From the NCBI GenBank assembly GCA_022495995.1, contig JAFEMH010004897.1, positions 62,001 through 126,000 on the forward strand: 64,000 nucleotides of DNA, in the 5' to 3' direction. This DNA is from Adenophora triphylla var. japonica. Its lineage: Eukaryota; Streptophyta; Magnoliopsida; Asterales; Campanulaceae. This document shows positions 34,917 through 46,298 of the stretch, one piece after another. The position numbers and the translations under genes are program-made. Position 1 is the stretch's first letter, and each line of letters starts with the position of its first letter. Below the pieces are notes generated by a model that searched no databases, was not told the origin of the DNA, and was given only the letters and a program-made list of their open reading frames with translations.

Positions 34917-37900
34917 CTGGCCGATATCAGTTTGGTCGTCAATGGAAGCTCGACCTTCACCATTTTCTTGTTGCTGAGGCTCCAAAGGCTTACCCGACTC
35001 GGAGTATGTTTGCTCGCTCAATTTCCATAGCTTCGCATCATCGAAGTTCCGCCAAGACCACATCAAAATTCCCGTCAAGAACAGGGGGAGCTTCCCACTT
35101 CTCGCAGTTGATCCTCCTCATCCTCTCGAGCAATGAAAGCAAGATCATTTTCTGGTAAGGAACAAGCGAGTGACCACTACGAGCCGTCATATCATATTGG
35201 GACTCGCAAACCAACGAGCTAATTGCTCGAGGGTAACCGTGGCCGTTGGATCTACAAGCGCGCGACGGGCCATATGTCTTTTGCCGACCTCAAGAAAATC
35301 TTGGGCCTTAGACACTATGGCATCGTAGTACTCATCCCCTCGCTTTGAACTTCTCAACCGCCGCTTCGCAGGCATCTTCGCGCTCTCGATGGTAGCCTGG
35401 AGGTCTTTCCGGCTTTTCTCTCTCAAGCCGATGCCGTTCATGTAGCTCGAGCAAGAAGGCATCCTTCTCCTTCAGGAGTTTGTTGACCGCGGCCGCCCGC
35501 TTTGGTTTTTTCCAACTCGTTCTTCTCTGTTTCCCTCTCCGCTTCCACCTCCTTGATCTTAGATTCAAGAATGCTGTGATCGGACAAGGCCTTAGTCTTC
35601 ACCATTTCATTGGCTTCACACGAGTTGTCCGTATCGTTGTATTTCTCTCTCAAGTCGCCCAACTCTTGTGCCTTCTTGGCATAATCGCGCAGGGCCCGCT
35701 TCTCCCTCTCAATTGACGCCCTCCAGGAGCTTTTAGCTTGCTCGTTCATGGTGAGAGACTGCATTAGAGGAAACATTGAAGTATTAGCTCGACCAAGAGG
35801 AGAACTGACGAACTAATATAATAAGCGACTAAACAGAAAGGGAAAGTAAAGGTTTACCTCGCTGTGTACCAACCCAGATCGGGCTGAAAATTCCTCTGGA
35901 GTCATCCCCTTCTCTGCAAAGTGAGCTAGGAGATCTACATCCAGGGCCCTTCTCACCACCACTTGACCAAGCGCCACGTCAGGATAGCGCCGAGTCATGC
36001 TGTTGACCCCAATGAGAGGGGGAACATCGCTGAGCCTCTGAATCAAAGCATCTACAGATTCTTGGCTCCTCGGAGGGGGGGCTAGAGGAGGGAGTTGACT
36101 TGGGGAGACGGCCTTGCCCTTTCCAGACCTTGATCTTTTTCTCGTCCTCAATGCCTGATCATCTTCCTCTTCAACAACATCATCAATTTCAACTACATTC
36201 ATTGGACCTGGAGCCCGCCATCTCGCCCCCGTGAGGTCGCAAAGATTGGCCTCTTGAACAGATCGAGCTCGGACTTGGCCTAGCGACCCGCCGAATTCCT
36301 CCTCCTCCCTCATTTACATTCATGGAATGGGAACCACTCGTTGAAGTTCCTCTATAGCGACCTCCTCCATTGGGATTAACCCAAAGATTGTCCTTTGGGA
36401 GAAGGTTATTCCTTGCAGCAAAGATCCCTCTCTCTCGCCGGCCTTGGCGTTCGCAGCCTCCGTGGGCCCTCTTAGACTTCTTCTTGTCGAAACTCCAACA
36501 ATTCGAACCATGGCGGCTTCTTGTTCGGGAGTCAAAACCGCACGACATCAAAGTATTAGCTCGACAATTCAAAACAAATTCCTACGAGTAAATCATTGAC
36601 GAAGTAATTGATACAATTCAAAGCAGCTCTATGTACGAATTGAATAACTCTACATACGAAAGCAGTGCAATTTGATAAGGAGTTGCAATTGAAATAGTTC
36701 TATGTACGAATTAATTCTACATACGAGCAAACCATCCGATAAATACGTAAATACGATTGCAAGCGCTCTATGTACGAATTAATTGATTCTACAAACGAGC
36801 AAGTAAGTGTCGAGCCGAAAGTTAAGTATGCAGATCAAAGCAATCCTATACGCCTATATAAAAAGCACTTATGCAAGTTAACATTGGACGAGCTAATGAG
36901 CGAAGGCGAATAAACCCTTACCACCGATGTGTTCTCCATTGTTCTTGCAATAGTCGCCTTGCTTCGACAAAACCGACAATTCTCCTCTCTAATCTACCCA
37001 AAGAGTGGGTTACCCAATCGTGGTACACCCGGCCTCTCAATACAGTGCGGGGCTCGCCGCCTCATCTCCAGCATCATCCCCGCTAGAACATAATTGTACT
37101 TGGTTGTCACTAATGACTCCCAATCGACGGGTCCATCCTTGACCGGGGCACACAGCCTTTCTATACAAAGTTCTACACCAAGGAGGCTCCGGTAATTCTC
37201 CTCACCGATAGCATCAGATTCATCATTAGGGCAATCGGAAATTCCCAACCCAAATGCTCTCAACTAAAACTACATGTGAGTTCCAAGAATTTGTGTTTAT
37301 TTGGAAGGTTGGTAAACAACTTGGGAGAGTCGGGCTCGAGGGAGTACTAATTCCCCGCCGTGCTTATCTAGCTTGGCACCAAAGAACTCTTTGAAAACCT
37401 TCATGCAAGGCTCACGGCCCAAGAGCCTACACACCATTGCAAAGCACACCAAGACTCGCAAGTGTTAGCACCGAGCCGAAGGGGAGGGCATCCATACATT
37501 CCGTAAATTCGTTAATGAAAGGATCCAATAGCAACCTCAATCCAGCCTCAAACGGCCCATAGAAGAAAGCTACCTTAGTAGCATCTTTAGTGAAGGTCGT
37601 ACGGTATTTGGCTAAAAATTGTTTCTGATTAAGGATAGTCAACCTAAATTCTGCCCTATCTACCCCACGTAAGTTGTAGATCACATCATAACGAGACTCC
37701 AAGTTCTTCCTCCCACGAGTAGGTCGTTGAGGTACATAGCCCCTCTCATTCTTGCCTCGGCACCACATTGGGCCCAAATGCATTGACAATTCGAGGACCG
37801 AAGAAGTTGAGGCAAAAGCCGTTCCCTTCTTGAGTCGTCATATTCGTACAAGCAAAAGAGGAAGCAGGGAGTCGGTCCTATGATCGTGATCGGTCGACCT

Positions 37901-38233
37901 ACCTAAGGACGACCTAGACTCCCTGGGAAACCTATCCTATTTCTAAGGAAGGAGGGCTTTTGGACGTCCCTAACATAAAAATAAGGTGATATGGTCAAGC
38001 AATTCATGGAATAAATGAAAAGCGACAACATTTGAGTCGTCAATCACCACATTACTTTCTCCTACAATGGGCAGCCCTATCTCAGTGTAATTCAATCCCC
38101 AACTAGTCAAAATGGAGGCGCACTCATCTAAGGACATCACTCTCCACTCACCGTTCACATTCTTGCATGCCCTACGGTTAACAGTACAGTAGCCGTACCA
38201 CGCTCCCGGTTCGCAACTAAAGGTCCTAGCCAT
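34917..38233 (-). pseudogene. Tat antisense ORF (aORF), multi-segment, broken
   Basis: The minus-strand coding region starts at ATG 38231-38233 (MARTFSCEPG). Segments in order: WRVMSLDECASIL and LFHELLDHITLF (38170-37980), a proline/arginine linker, and AFFYGPFEAGLRLLLDPF (37789-37427), which resembles the Pfam 'putative gypsy type transposon' domain. Next are 37263-36994 and VLTPEQEAAMVRIV (from about 36545), then acidic and basic stretches (36313-35813) and a coiled coil rich in E and K (35776-35438). The conserved tail is VGKRHMARRALVDPT followed by SLVPYQ. A donor-like site near 36919 and acceptor-like sites upstream of 37263 and 36548 suggest introns. The aORF at 1-2257 matches in the same order. 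Function unknown; it is frameshifted here. Confidence 0.72.
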
Positions 38234-38702
38234 GGCGGAAACGGAGAACAAATGCAAAATTAAAAGCCCTAAAACAAAAATACAAGGGAAATACCTCAAT
38301 TGATTGAAGAAAGGAAGTTCGCGTCAAGCCGAGAGCCGAATTTAAATCTTGCCGAAATCCCTTGATTATCGCCGGAGAAGAAGAAGTTCCTAGAGCAAGA
38401 AAAGTTCTAAACGAAGAGGAATTTCTCTATTTATATTTTCCTAAATTTGGAAGGGGAAAAGAAAATCAAAATTAATTTTCCAAAATTAAAGATTGAGGCG
38501 GTTTTCGAGAAGGAGTTCCAAACGTCAGAACTGTAATCATTGCTAAAACCGGCGCTCCTTCATCTCCAACCGTTCATCACCAACGATCAGGATGTTGCCA
38601 CGTCATCATAGTCGACCTACTTCGAAGACTAGTATCGACCTTCGAGTAAAGCAATTTTTGGCAAAGAAATCTTCTTAACTTCCAAGTCGACGAAGTCAAC
38701 TC
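38234..38702. other. Tat spacer upstream of the aORF
   Basis: AT-rich region between the aORF start and the polypurine tract. If the aORF has its own promoter it should be here, as minus-strand sequence. A TATATTT-like string occurs near 38431-38438 (TTATATTTT on plus). Confidence 0.35.
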
Positions 38703-38718
38703 GAAAGTTGGGGGCCAC
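38703..38718 (+). other. Polypurine-like tract of the Tat element
   Basis: GAAAGTTGGGGGCCAC ends right at the 3' LTR start, matching the junction at 12335-12350 of the other Tat copy. Confidence 0.65.
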
Positions 38719-39377
38719 TGAACATACCAAAAGTGTCGAAGTTGGGCCAAACGAGTAAAGCCCAATCACAGATAGCATTGGCACCCACATTCTCAATGAG
38801 ACTGATCCAATCAGAACAAGGCCCACGGCCCATCTCACACATCGCCGACTAAGCCCATGGTCCGACTTACAGGTCCCGACCTAACTTAGTCCGACCTCAT
38901 GATCCATGCTACAATTCGGGTACGAACCATGCTCTACCCGACAGTCAGGTCGACCATTCCACGAGTGGCGAGCTCGACCTAACTCAGCAAATGACGACCT
39001 GACACTTGCCGGCTTATTTGGTTAATCAATGCTCACAACTACATCCCTACAAATCAGGGACCGTTATAGACACGTGCCCACGACCAAGTAACTGCCGCTA
39101 TAATCTCGGAGGACATGTTGCCTCCCCAAAAATACATCACTCTTGCCTATAAATACTTCATCACTACCAAACGGTAAAAGGTAACTGCCATTTTGTATTC
39201 TGAGTTCATTATTCAATACATTTTGAGCTATATACAACTGTGATCTTACTCTCACGCCCGAGCGTCTTCGCCGGAGACACATCCGGCTAGTCGTGGGTTC
39301 TGTTTTCAGGTCAAGAAGCCAGGTGATCAGTCCTGCCACGTGGAGGAAGATTGATAAGCACATTTCCTGCAGCATCA
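38719..39377 (+). repeat. 3' LTR of the Tat element
   Basis: 659 bp, TGAACATACC ... GCAGCATCA, followed by the ATCAT duplication. Confidence 0.93.
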
Positions 39378-39382
39378 ATCAT

Positions 39383-39770
39383 ATATAGAAAATCTTAAAT
39401 CTAAATCATATAATGCATATCCCAAATCTTAATTTGTCTACCTAAATCTCATATATATCCTATATCCTAAATCTTAAATCTAAATCATATAATTCATACC
39501 ATAAACCCTAATTCATCTAAATTAATCTCACATATACCTATACCCTAATACTTAAATCTAAATTATATACTCTATACTATAAACCCTAATTCATATACAT
39601 TATTCTCATATATATCCTACTTACTAAACCTTAAATCACAAATATATATAGCATACCCTAAACCCTAATTCATTTACCTTAATCATATACCTCATACTCT
39701 AACCCCCTAAATCATATATCTAAATCTCATATATTACCTATAAACCGAACCACTCAATCTTATACATATA
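39383..39770. repeat. Degenerate CCCTAAA-like repeats, right half
   Basis: Continues the pattern of 27050-27236: ATACCCTA and AAACCCTAATTCAT units at irregular 50-70-base spacing. Confidence 0.55.
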
Positions 39771-40238
39771 CCCCTTTTTACCCTAAAACTTGAACAAATG
39801 AGAGTTAGTTTATGATTTGAGCTTGAGAATCAAAGAAATTAACGAAATTCGTTATAGAAAGTTAACAAAGAGTTAAGGGGGTTTGTGTAAAAAAATTGTG
39901 AGGGAAGGGGGGTGGTATTTATAGTTGAGAAAATATGTTAGGAAAACAAAATATTTTGTATATAACCACATACCCCATACTCTAACGGCTATATTCTGAC
40001 AAATCTAACGAAATTTCTAACAAATTTGACGGTTTTGACAACGGTTCAACGGTTTCGGTTCCGGTTCAGCCGGTTCGAAACCGCCGGTTCACGATTTTTC
40101 AAAAGTAGAAACCGAAATCGGACTGCCAAACCGCCGGTTACGGTTTCAAACGGTTTCGGTTCGAGCCGGTTCCGATTCGTGGCAGTTTAACGGTTGCGGG
40201 CCGGTTTCGGTTCCGATTTGGTCATCCCTATTATAGAA

Positions 40239-40656
40239 GTGAAGAAAAAAGAGTGGATATAAATTTTCAGTAAAAAATTGTTGCAATTTGATTTCAAATA
40301 TTGACTTTGATCAATATTTTGATCAAAAATTAAATGTAATTTTATTTTAAGTAAATAAAAATAAATTGCATATTTGTAATCGACATTTGAAATAGATTAA
40401 TGTGATATATTTATTTTTTCAAAATCAAATTGTGGTGAATGAGAAATTAATACTCAAACTATACAATTTATTTTATGAATAGTTTTGTGAATATGGAAAG
40501 TTATATCCCACATTGTATAAAAAGAACAAAGTATAAGAGTTATAAACTAATCCACTTTAAAGAATTAAAAATCAAGTGTTATCCACCTACCATGCAAATA
40601 ATAATTCAATTGTGTTAGTTTTGAAATAGCTCAAATTTGAACAACAAGGATGGTGC
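40239..40656. other. AT-rich spacer with no recognisable feature
   Basis: Nothing supported between the hAT duplication and the next LTR. Confidence 0.45.
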
Positions 40657-40816
40657 TGTAAGTACCCCAATCTGGATCGCTCTCCATCCAAGCAAACTTC
40701 CGGAGGTCATAACTCCTTCATACGAACTCCGATTGAGACGTGCCATATATGGTTGGAAAGCTCTCGACGAGAACTAGCTGGCCATCACAATTATAAAATG
40801 TGGAAAAGCATGGAAG

Positions 40817-41055
40817 TCTGTACGGACCTCTTTGCATCATAATTGCAAAATCCGCTTAAAGTCCACGAGATTCCCTCAAATCCCGGAGAAATGATTACCC
40901 TCATGCTTGGTTGGTCCGTACGGACCTCTTTGCATGCTGAGGTGGTCCGTACGGACCTCTTTGCATAGGGGACATAATCATCTCAGAAATCCTCATCATT
41001 CTCTGAAATCGAGGAAAACCAAAAATCTAGATTACCTAGAAGGTCCGTACGGACC
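40817..41055. repeat. GGTCCGTACGGACC palindromes in the U3 of the outer LTR
   Basis: Perfect 14-bp palindromes at 40913-40926, 40944-40957 and 41042-41055, plus a degenerate copy at 40817-40829. Each is followed by TCTTTGCA or TTCTTGCA. The last copy ends 21 bases before the TATA box, so they sit where promoter-proximal binding sites would be. Confidence 0.85.
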
Positions 41056-41075
41056 TTCTTGCAGTTTTCTGGCAC

Positions 41076-41083
41076 TATAAATA
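41076..41083 (+). promoter_or_regulatory. TATA box of the outer LTR
   Basis: TATAAATA in GCACTATAAATAGAGG, directly downstream of the palindromes. The RNA start is expected about 30 bases on, in the CCCCTCCC region. Confidence 0.75.
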
Positions 41084-41339
41084 GAGGGCTCCCCCTCCCA
41101 TTTTCAAACACACCTCCCTATTCTCTCCTCTCCCCCCCAGCCTTCAGGCTCCCCTCTAAGACCCTTCGGGGCAATCCCGGCCCCTTTCGGATCCTTCCGA
41201 GGCCTTCCGAGCTCCCTTGTGGTGCTCCGAAGCCTCTCCGAGCGCTCCCGCGACGCTACTGCGCTGCCCCGAGGCACTCTCGAGGTACTCTGAGGCCCCT
41301 CGTGGTACTCCGAGGCCTTGCCTGGTCTTTCCTGAGGCG

Positions 41340-41575
41340 TCCCGGCTCTTTTCGAGTCAAACCGACGATCCCGGCCCACGCCAACCTCTCGCCCCGAATC
41401 CAACCGACGATTCCAACCCACGCCAAACCTCTGACCGAATCCAACCGACGATTCCAACGCACGCCGAACCTCTGCCCGAATCCAACCGACAATTCCAACC
41501 CACGCCGAAACTCTGCCCGAGTGCACACTTGACAATCCCGAGGCACGCCGAAGCTCTGTCCGCCGACAACCGGCT
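41340..41575 (+). repeat. About 40-bp tandem repeats in the transcribed part of the outer LTR
   Basis: Five to six units with the landmarks CCGAATCCAACCGACGATTC and CCACGCC.AACCTCTG. Upstream, CTCCGAGGC-type units repeat more loosely. Open frames on both strands here (for example 41059-41532) are repeat-driven and not called genes. Confidence 0.75.
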
Positions 41576-41812
41576 CCTTCCGAAGCAATCCCGGTCCGTC
41601 CCGGAGCACTATTCCATCCTCAAGCACTATTCCCCAGTGGAAGACAGACACGAACCAACATTGGTAAGGCTTCCTTCCTACACTATTTCAATACATTTCA
41701 ATAAAGCAAACAGTACAATGTGTACATCCGATACAAAGATGCATTTTTAAAAGCACACACACACACACAACAGTTAAAGAATATAAGGGGTACCGAAAGA
41801 CTTGTTTTTACG

Positions 41813-41864
41813 AGGCGACTCGGGTGAGCACTAAGATTCTAATATTCTCTTCCCGAGGAGTCAC
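41813..41864 (+). other. Conserved hairpin before the primer site (outer LTR)
   Basis: GGCGACTCGGG (41813-41823) can pair with CCCGAGGAGTCACC (41851-41864), leaving a small bulge. CTGACCTCCGAAC follows. The inner LTR has the same arrangement with different paired bases (51944-51976). Confidence 0.6.
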
Positions 41865-42084
41865 CTGACCTCCGAACTCAAAATCTCATCACACAAAAAT
41901 AGTTTATTATTATTTTTAAACTGATGCCCTTTTTCAATGTTTTGGGCTTAATAATAAAAACGGCGTGGCGACTCTACAAAGCAAAACACAGCGAGACACC
42001 TCCACCAACGAAAACGCTGCAAAGCGGGAAATGCCAGATGCCGGGGCGCGATTCCGCTGCCTCTCGGATCCGGGTAATTTCAGT

Positions 42085-42102
42085 TGGCGACTCCGCTGGG
42101 GA
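42085..42102 (+). other. Primer binding site of the outer element
   Basis: TGGCGACTCCGCTGGGGA, two bases after the LTR. It is the Ogre/Tat-type site, generally assigned to tRNA-Arg as I recall. Confidence 0.75.
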
Positions 42103-43271
42103 TATTTTGTTTTATAATCTTTTTAAACAAAACAAAAGATTTTTAAAACGATGATGAGGGTCAAACTTTCATTTTACCCCTTTCTTTAACTGTTGTGTGT
42201 GTGCACGTGCTTCGTTTTTATTTTACAAAAAAAAAATAAAAATACAAAAAAAATGCATCAATATACATCTGTGCATACATTTAAAATTCTTCGAAAAACT
42301 TTTGTTTTACTCAAAGAATTTTAGAGACCGCACACTACGCGCATCTGCCGCCTCGGTTACACCGCACACTACTCACACGTCGCCTCGATTACACCGCCGC
42401 ACGCTACGCGCACCGCCGCCTCGGATACACTGCACACTACAACCCTCAACCCGGAGTGGTCTCAGTTGCAGTCCGTTTGGTCTTCCTAGGCCTCTCGGAT
42501 GCGCACGGGATCATTCCAAACATCCCATCCTAGCCAAGCGTCAACCCTGCACGTTTGAGTCTTGAGTCACACTCTGTCCAGACTCGGTTGGTTTTTACCC
42601 AGTCCGTGTCATACGGCACTGGATACATATACCATGCCTGGCCATTTTCTCGAGTCGGGGCTCGGAACTCAAGATCCCTTGCGCAAGCAAAGCGATGAAA
42701 GGTCATGCTAAAATCTTGACCTGATCTTGATTTCCGAAGCTACACCCAGACGATGTTCCGTCCCAGATATACATCCTTGCTCACATGACACCATGTCTTT
42801 GGTACGTCGGCCATGACAATATGACCCAGCCAACGCCTAACGTCACAGATCCCTTGCGCAAGCAAGGTAAAGAGAGGTCATGCCGAACTCTTGACCTGAT
42901 CTTGACTCAGTGGCCGGCTCGGTTCACTATTCACATGGCTAACGCACCAAAACGAACATGACAGGCTCGGTCCTTAGGTTCGGTTTTTCTTTTAGGCCGG
43001 TGGAAACCGCTTGCCCTATAGGACCCTCGCCCGGGCCGTCCCACCCCGGGATGTCGAAATACAGTGCAAAACGAGGGGCTTATAGCCGCACATGGTCTCC
43101 ATCGACCCAGATCTAGCATAGTTGCGAAAAAGAAGAGCAATATTTTCCAACCTACCTAGGATTCTGAGAAAACACTGTTTTAAGTAAATTAAAACAACAA
43201 AAAAATATATAAATAAAAGCGGAAACCGCATGTCACATGAGCTTTCCCCCTTTTATCCAAAAGGCCTTCCC
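42103..43271 (+). other. 5' leader of the outer element, with blocks conserved in the inner element
   Basis: No gene. Two blocks are shared with the inner leader. The first is about 42400-42600 (GTCCGTTTGGTCTT, CCTCTCGGATG, CGGTTGGTTTTTA). The second is about 43010-43190 (GCTTGCCCTATAGGACCCTC, GGGGCTTATAG, AAGAAGAGCAAT). Conservation without an open frame suggests an RNA function. Confidence 0.6.
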
Positions 43272-44981
43272 ATGTCTAAACCTTACCCGTCACCCCCTCC
43301 AGCGAACCGAGAGTGGTTGAGAGTACCCAGGAGCCGCCTTTTTAGTTTCGAGGTCACAAGGTCCGACAGCCCTTCCGGTTCAGTCGGTCGAACACTCCGC
43401 TATTCCCATGGCGGGATCAACATATAACAGTGAGGAAACGAAACCCCGCCCCGAGAAATTTCCAAACGATGGAAGAAGTTTGGCAAGCTTTAAGGCTCTC
43501 GAAAACGCCAAGAAGAACAGCAGGCTTGGATTGAATACGCCATGCGCCGTCACGGAGTCGTCCCGGTTCCCCAACCCGAGGGAACCTCTGTCCTCATAGA
43601 AGACGAAGAAGTGCCTGTTCCCCCGATTTCCCAAAGCAATCAGCAGGTTACTCCTTCACAAAGCTACGAGAACTTAGCAATGCAAAGCAACTCCCGCTCA
43701 AAGCACCACTCAGGCCTCAGTCAAGCGGCTCCGATCTGTCAACCGCAGCATAACAAATTTCCCGACCCTGCGCGGCAAGCTCAATATCATCAGAGCAGCG
43801 CTGGACCATCTCAAACAAATCCAAATAACATTCAAAATGTTCCCGTGTTCACTTCCTTCTCTCAATATGCCCAGAATTCACCAGGTTTCCCCCACATAAC
43901 TTTTCCGACCCATATCTTCGGACAGCCTACATTCGCTCGAACTGCTTCATGGCCTCAAATCCCGTCAACCGATCCACCTCCAGGAAAAGGAAAGGAAGCC
44001 GCCAGAGCAGTCCACTACATCCAGAATGGAGTCCAAGAAAGCCGCGATCAAGCGCCCCCGAGAAATAACAATCCTCCCCGGCCGCATCATGTTCAGCACT
44101 TCGACAACTTCGGAATGCCTCTAAGCCAAGTGTTCGAGGCATTGGTAAACCAGAACATGCTCAAGCCCATTGAGAATTATCAACCGAGGAATCCTAACCC
44201 GAACATGGATATGAGCAAGCAGTGTGCTTTTCACAACTACCGCAGCCACACCACCGACGATTCCGTCATACTAAAACAAGCAGTCCGGGGACTAATTGAA
44301 GAAGGAAAGTTGGAACGCCCCTGCGGCCCCAATACAAACGGGAATCCGTTCCCCTTGAACAATGAGGTGAACAAGGGGACCACAGCCCAACGAAGCAACA
44401 AACCTCCTCGCCTACCACAGTTCCAGCATTTCGATAACCTCGGGATGCCCTTGAGCCAAGTCCTCGAGACACTAATAAAGAGGAACATTCTCAAACCCCT
44501 TGAGAATTTCCAACCAAAGACTCTCAAGACCAACATTGATATGAGCAAGCACTGCGCCTTCCACAACTACCCCGGTCACACCACCGACAATTGCTTCGTG
44601 CTGAAGCAAGTGGTCCAGGGGCTAATCGAAGAAGGAAAGTTGGAACGCCCCCGCGGTCCTAACACGATCGGAAATCCTTTCCCTAGAAATGAGGAGGTAA
44701 GCATGGTGGATAAGTCCTCTGCAAATTCCCGTGATGAATGGGGACGTGAAGACGTAACCTGGGGCTTCCGCAATGAAGAATTCGAGAGAAAGAATCCAAG
44801 AACGGTTATTCCCCAACAATCCTTTCCGGAATCGGGGCACACCAAGGGATGGATCGAGCCTTCCCCAGAGATAAGGCAGTTCGAGACAGGCCGAGCAAGT
44901 GGCAGCGTCAAAAACGGCGTGACTTTCACAAACGCGGACCCACAGCCAGCAAGAAAAGATAGGACGAGAAGCTTGGACTAA
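43272..44981 (+). pseudogene. gag: Gag-like ORF of the outer element, capsid core missing
   Basis: Begins with frames at 43272 (MSKPYPSPP) and 43408 and continues as one 479-codon frame to 44981. The frame has a Q/S/P-rich start, then two tandem copies (about 44092-44355 and 44422-44686) of a module with HFDN.GMPLSQV.E, LKP.EN.QP, DMSK.CAFHNY..HTTD and LKQ.V.GLIEEGKLERP. The CAFH-x-H-x-C segment is the Tat/Ogre Gag C-terminal zinc-like motif. In copy 1 its last cysteine is replaced (TTDDSVILKQ); copy 2 keeps it (TTDNCFVLKQ). The usual Gag core seen in the inner element near 54690-55130 is absent. It is either a degenerate or a reduced Gag; the long intact frame is notable. Confidence 0.65.
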
Positions 44982-45914
44982 CCCCCCGTCTCCTAGAGTC
45001 TAACTTCGAAAATAAAAGACCCCGAGTCTATTGTATCTAAGTTTGAGTCTCTCGAGTCGTCTGACGGCCTTATGCCTAAAGATTATGTGCTTCCCTATGC
45101 TTTGAATAAAAGTTCGACCTTTCTGAGTATCCCCTCATTGCCACTTTAACAAATGATAAATTAACTAACCAAAACAGTTAATAATGATTCACTTGATAAA
45201 GACGCAGACACATTAATGAACAATGCATTAAACAAATCTTTAAGCATGTTGACAAACGAGAGGAAAATCGGGCCCAAGCTGCCGAGAATGTTCTAACCAA
45301 AATGAATTTGGGAACTGCTGAAGGGCCTACAGAGACGCAAATCGGAGAATTCTCCGTCGATACTTCACCCAAAGAATATCGAGTCTTCTTCTCCTCCTCC
45401 TACACTCTAAAAAAACAAAAAACACAAAAAATCATACAGTCAAACCTCGCAGGTTCTAGTACTGTTCTCATTCAATCAAGTCCTCCTCGGACATTGTAAT
45501 TAAGTCTTCAATTTTCCATACGAAAGTTTTCTTTCTTTTCTTGCTAGACTTGAGACATTATTTTGCACCCCACATTACATTTAATGAAATGGTTTTGTTC
45601 TATGTGATCACTTGCATTGCTCAACAAGTAATTCCACAAATGATTAATGCTTTGATTAATTGGTGTGAGAAAGTCAATCAGTAGCTCCCCATACACCTTA
45701 CCATACCCCACACAAAGGCCTCCATCAAGCCATACACTTTCCAAAACATGTCCCCACCATCACCTTGACCAAGTCAACGACGGCAGGAACATCAAAGGAC
45801 AACAAAAGGTCACTCAGCATCAAAAGATTGACCACATGTCGACAACAATCTAGGGGCTTGCCTTCGCCCTCGTGCGCATCAAGAAAGTTCAAGCAGGGGC
45901 TTGCCTTCGCCCTC

Positions 45915-46075
45915 AATTGCTTCAAAAAAAAAAAGAGCTCGCGTAAGCCGCACAAAAAAAGAAGCTCAAGCGTAAGCTACAAAAAGAAGCTCAAGCGTAA
46001 GCTACAAAAAAAAAGCTCAAGCGAAGCTACAAAAAAGAGCTCAAGCGTAAGCTTCACAAAAATAAATGAGGTCAA
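45915..46075 (+). repeat. About 25-bp tandem repeat
   Basis: Six or so units of AAGCTCAAGCGTAAGCTACA with an A-run (AAAAAAGA). TAGCTT/AAGCTA pairing is possible between units. Confidence 0.75.
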
Positions 46076-46250
46076 AGACCTGTGAGCCAACGATCAAGAA
46101 GCAAGGGAGTCACTGAAAAGACCGTCAAATACGACTTGTCAAGAAATCACCTCAAGGCCCGTGCCTCATCATTCAGCTTTCCGAGCCTTTTCGTCAAAGG
46201 CCGCACAAATATTCATGCCCTGGCCCCAAAGCCAAACACAGTTCAAACCC

Positions 46251-46298
46251 GAACTACATCGACCCGAGCTCCTTGTTTCAAGGGGAACGTAGGCAACC
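46251..46298 (+). ncRNA. Conserved stem-loop motif, copy 1
   Basis: GAACTAC ... GTAGGCAACC, with an inner hairpin CCTTG-TTT-CAAGG. Outer arms CTAC/GTAG pair. See 46785, 57493 and 61928 for the other copies. Proposed as a structured RNA element of the retrotransposon; not shown to be a separate transcript. Confidence 0.5.

Larger units (their letters stand above)
27242..39377 (+). mobile_element. Tat-lineage Ty3/gypsy retrotransposon, full length, decayed
   Basis: 12.1 kb with LTRs at 27242-27898 and 38719-39377 and a 5-bp duplication ATCAT (27237-27241, 39378-39382). Order: 5' LTR, tRNA-Asp-type primer site, gag, protease, RT, RNase H, integrase, a short inverted-repeat array, a long antisense ORF, polypurine tract, 3' LTR. 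A pol on the plus strand plus an antisense ORF before the 3' LTR is characteristic of several plant Tat elements. All coding parts carry frameshifts and stops, so the copy is inactive. Confidence 0.92.
26061..40230 (+). mobile_element. Non-autonomous hAT element of about 2 kb, split by a Tat retrotransposon
   Basis: The left terminus TAGGGATGAACG and the right terminus, inverted TAGGGATGACCAAATC, are flanked by a perfect 8-bp duplication TTATAGAA (26053-26060 and 40231-40238). Removing the Tat insertion and its duplication leaves about 2029 bp. The ends are CGGTTTCGGTTCC-rich. The interior holds a tandem array (26190-27010) and telomere-like AT-rich repeats on both sides of the insertion. No transposase was seen. 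Confidence 0.88.
40657..42082 (+). repeat. 5' LTR of the outer element
   Basis: 1426 bp, TGTAAGTACC ... GGGTAATTTCA, directly followed by the primer site. The left end matches the inner LTR start (TGTAAGTGCT). It contains U3 palindromes, a TATA box, a 40-bp tandem array and a U5-side hairpin. Confidence 0.85.

Noticed and set aside
41059..41651. Proline-rich frames on both strands in the outer LTR
   Set aside because: They coincide with 40-bp tandem repeats in the transcribed LTR; both strands open equally.
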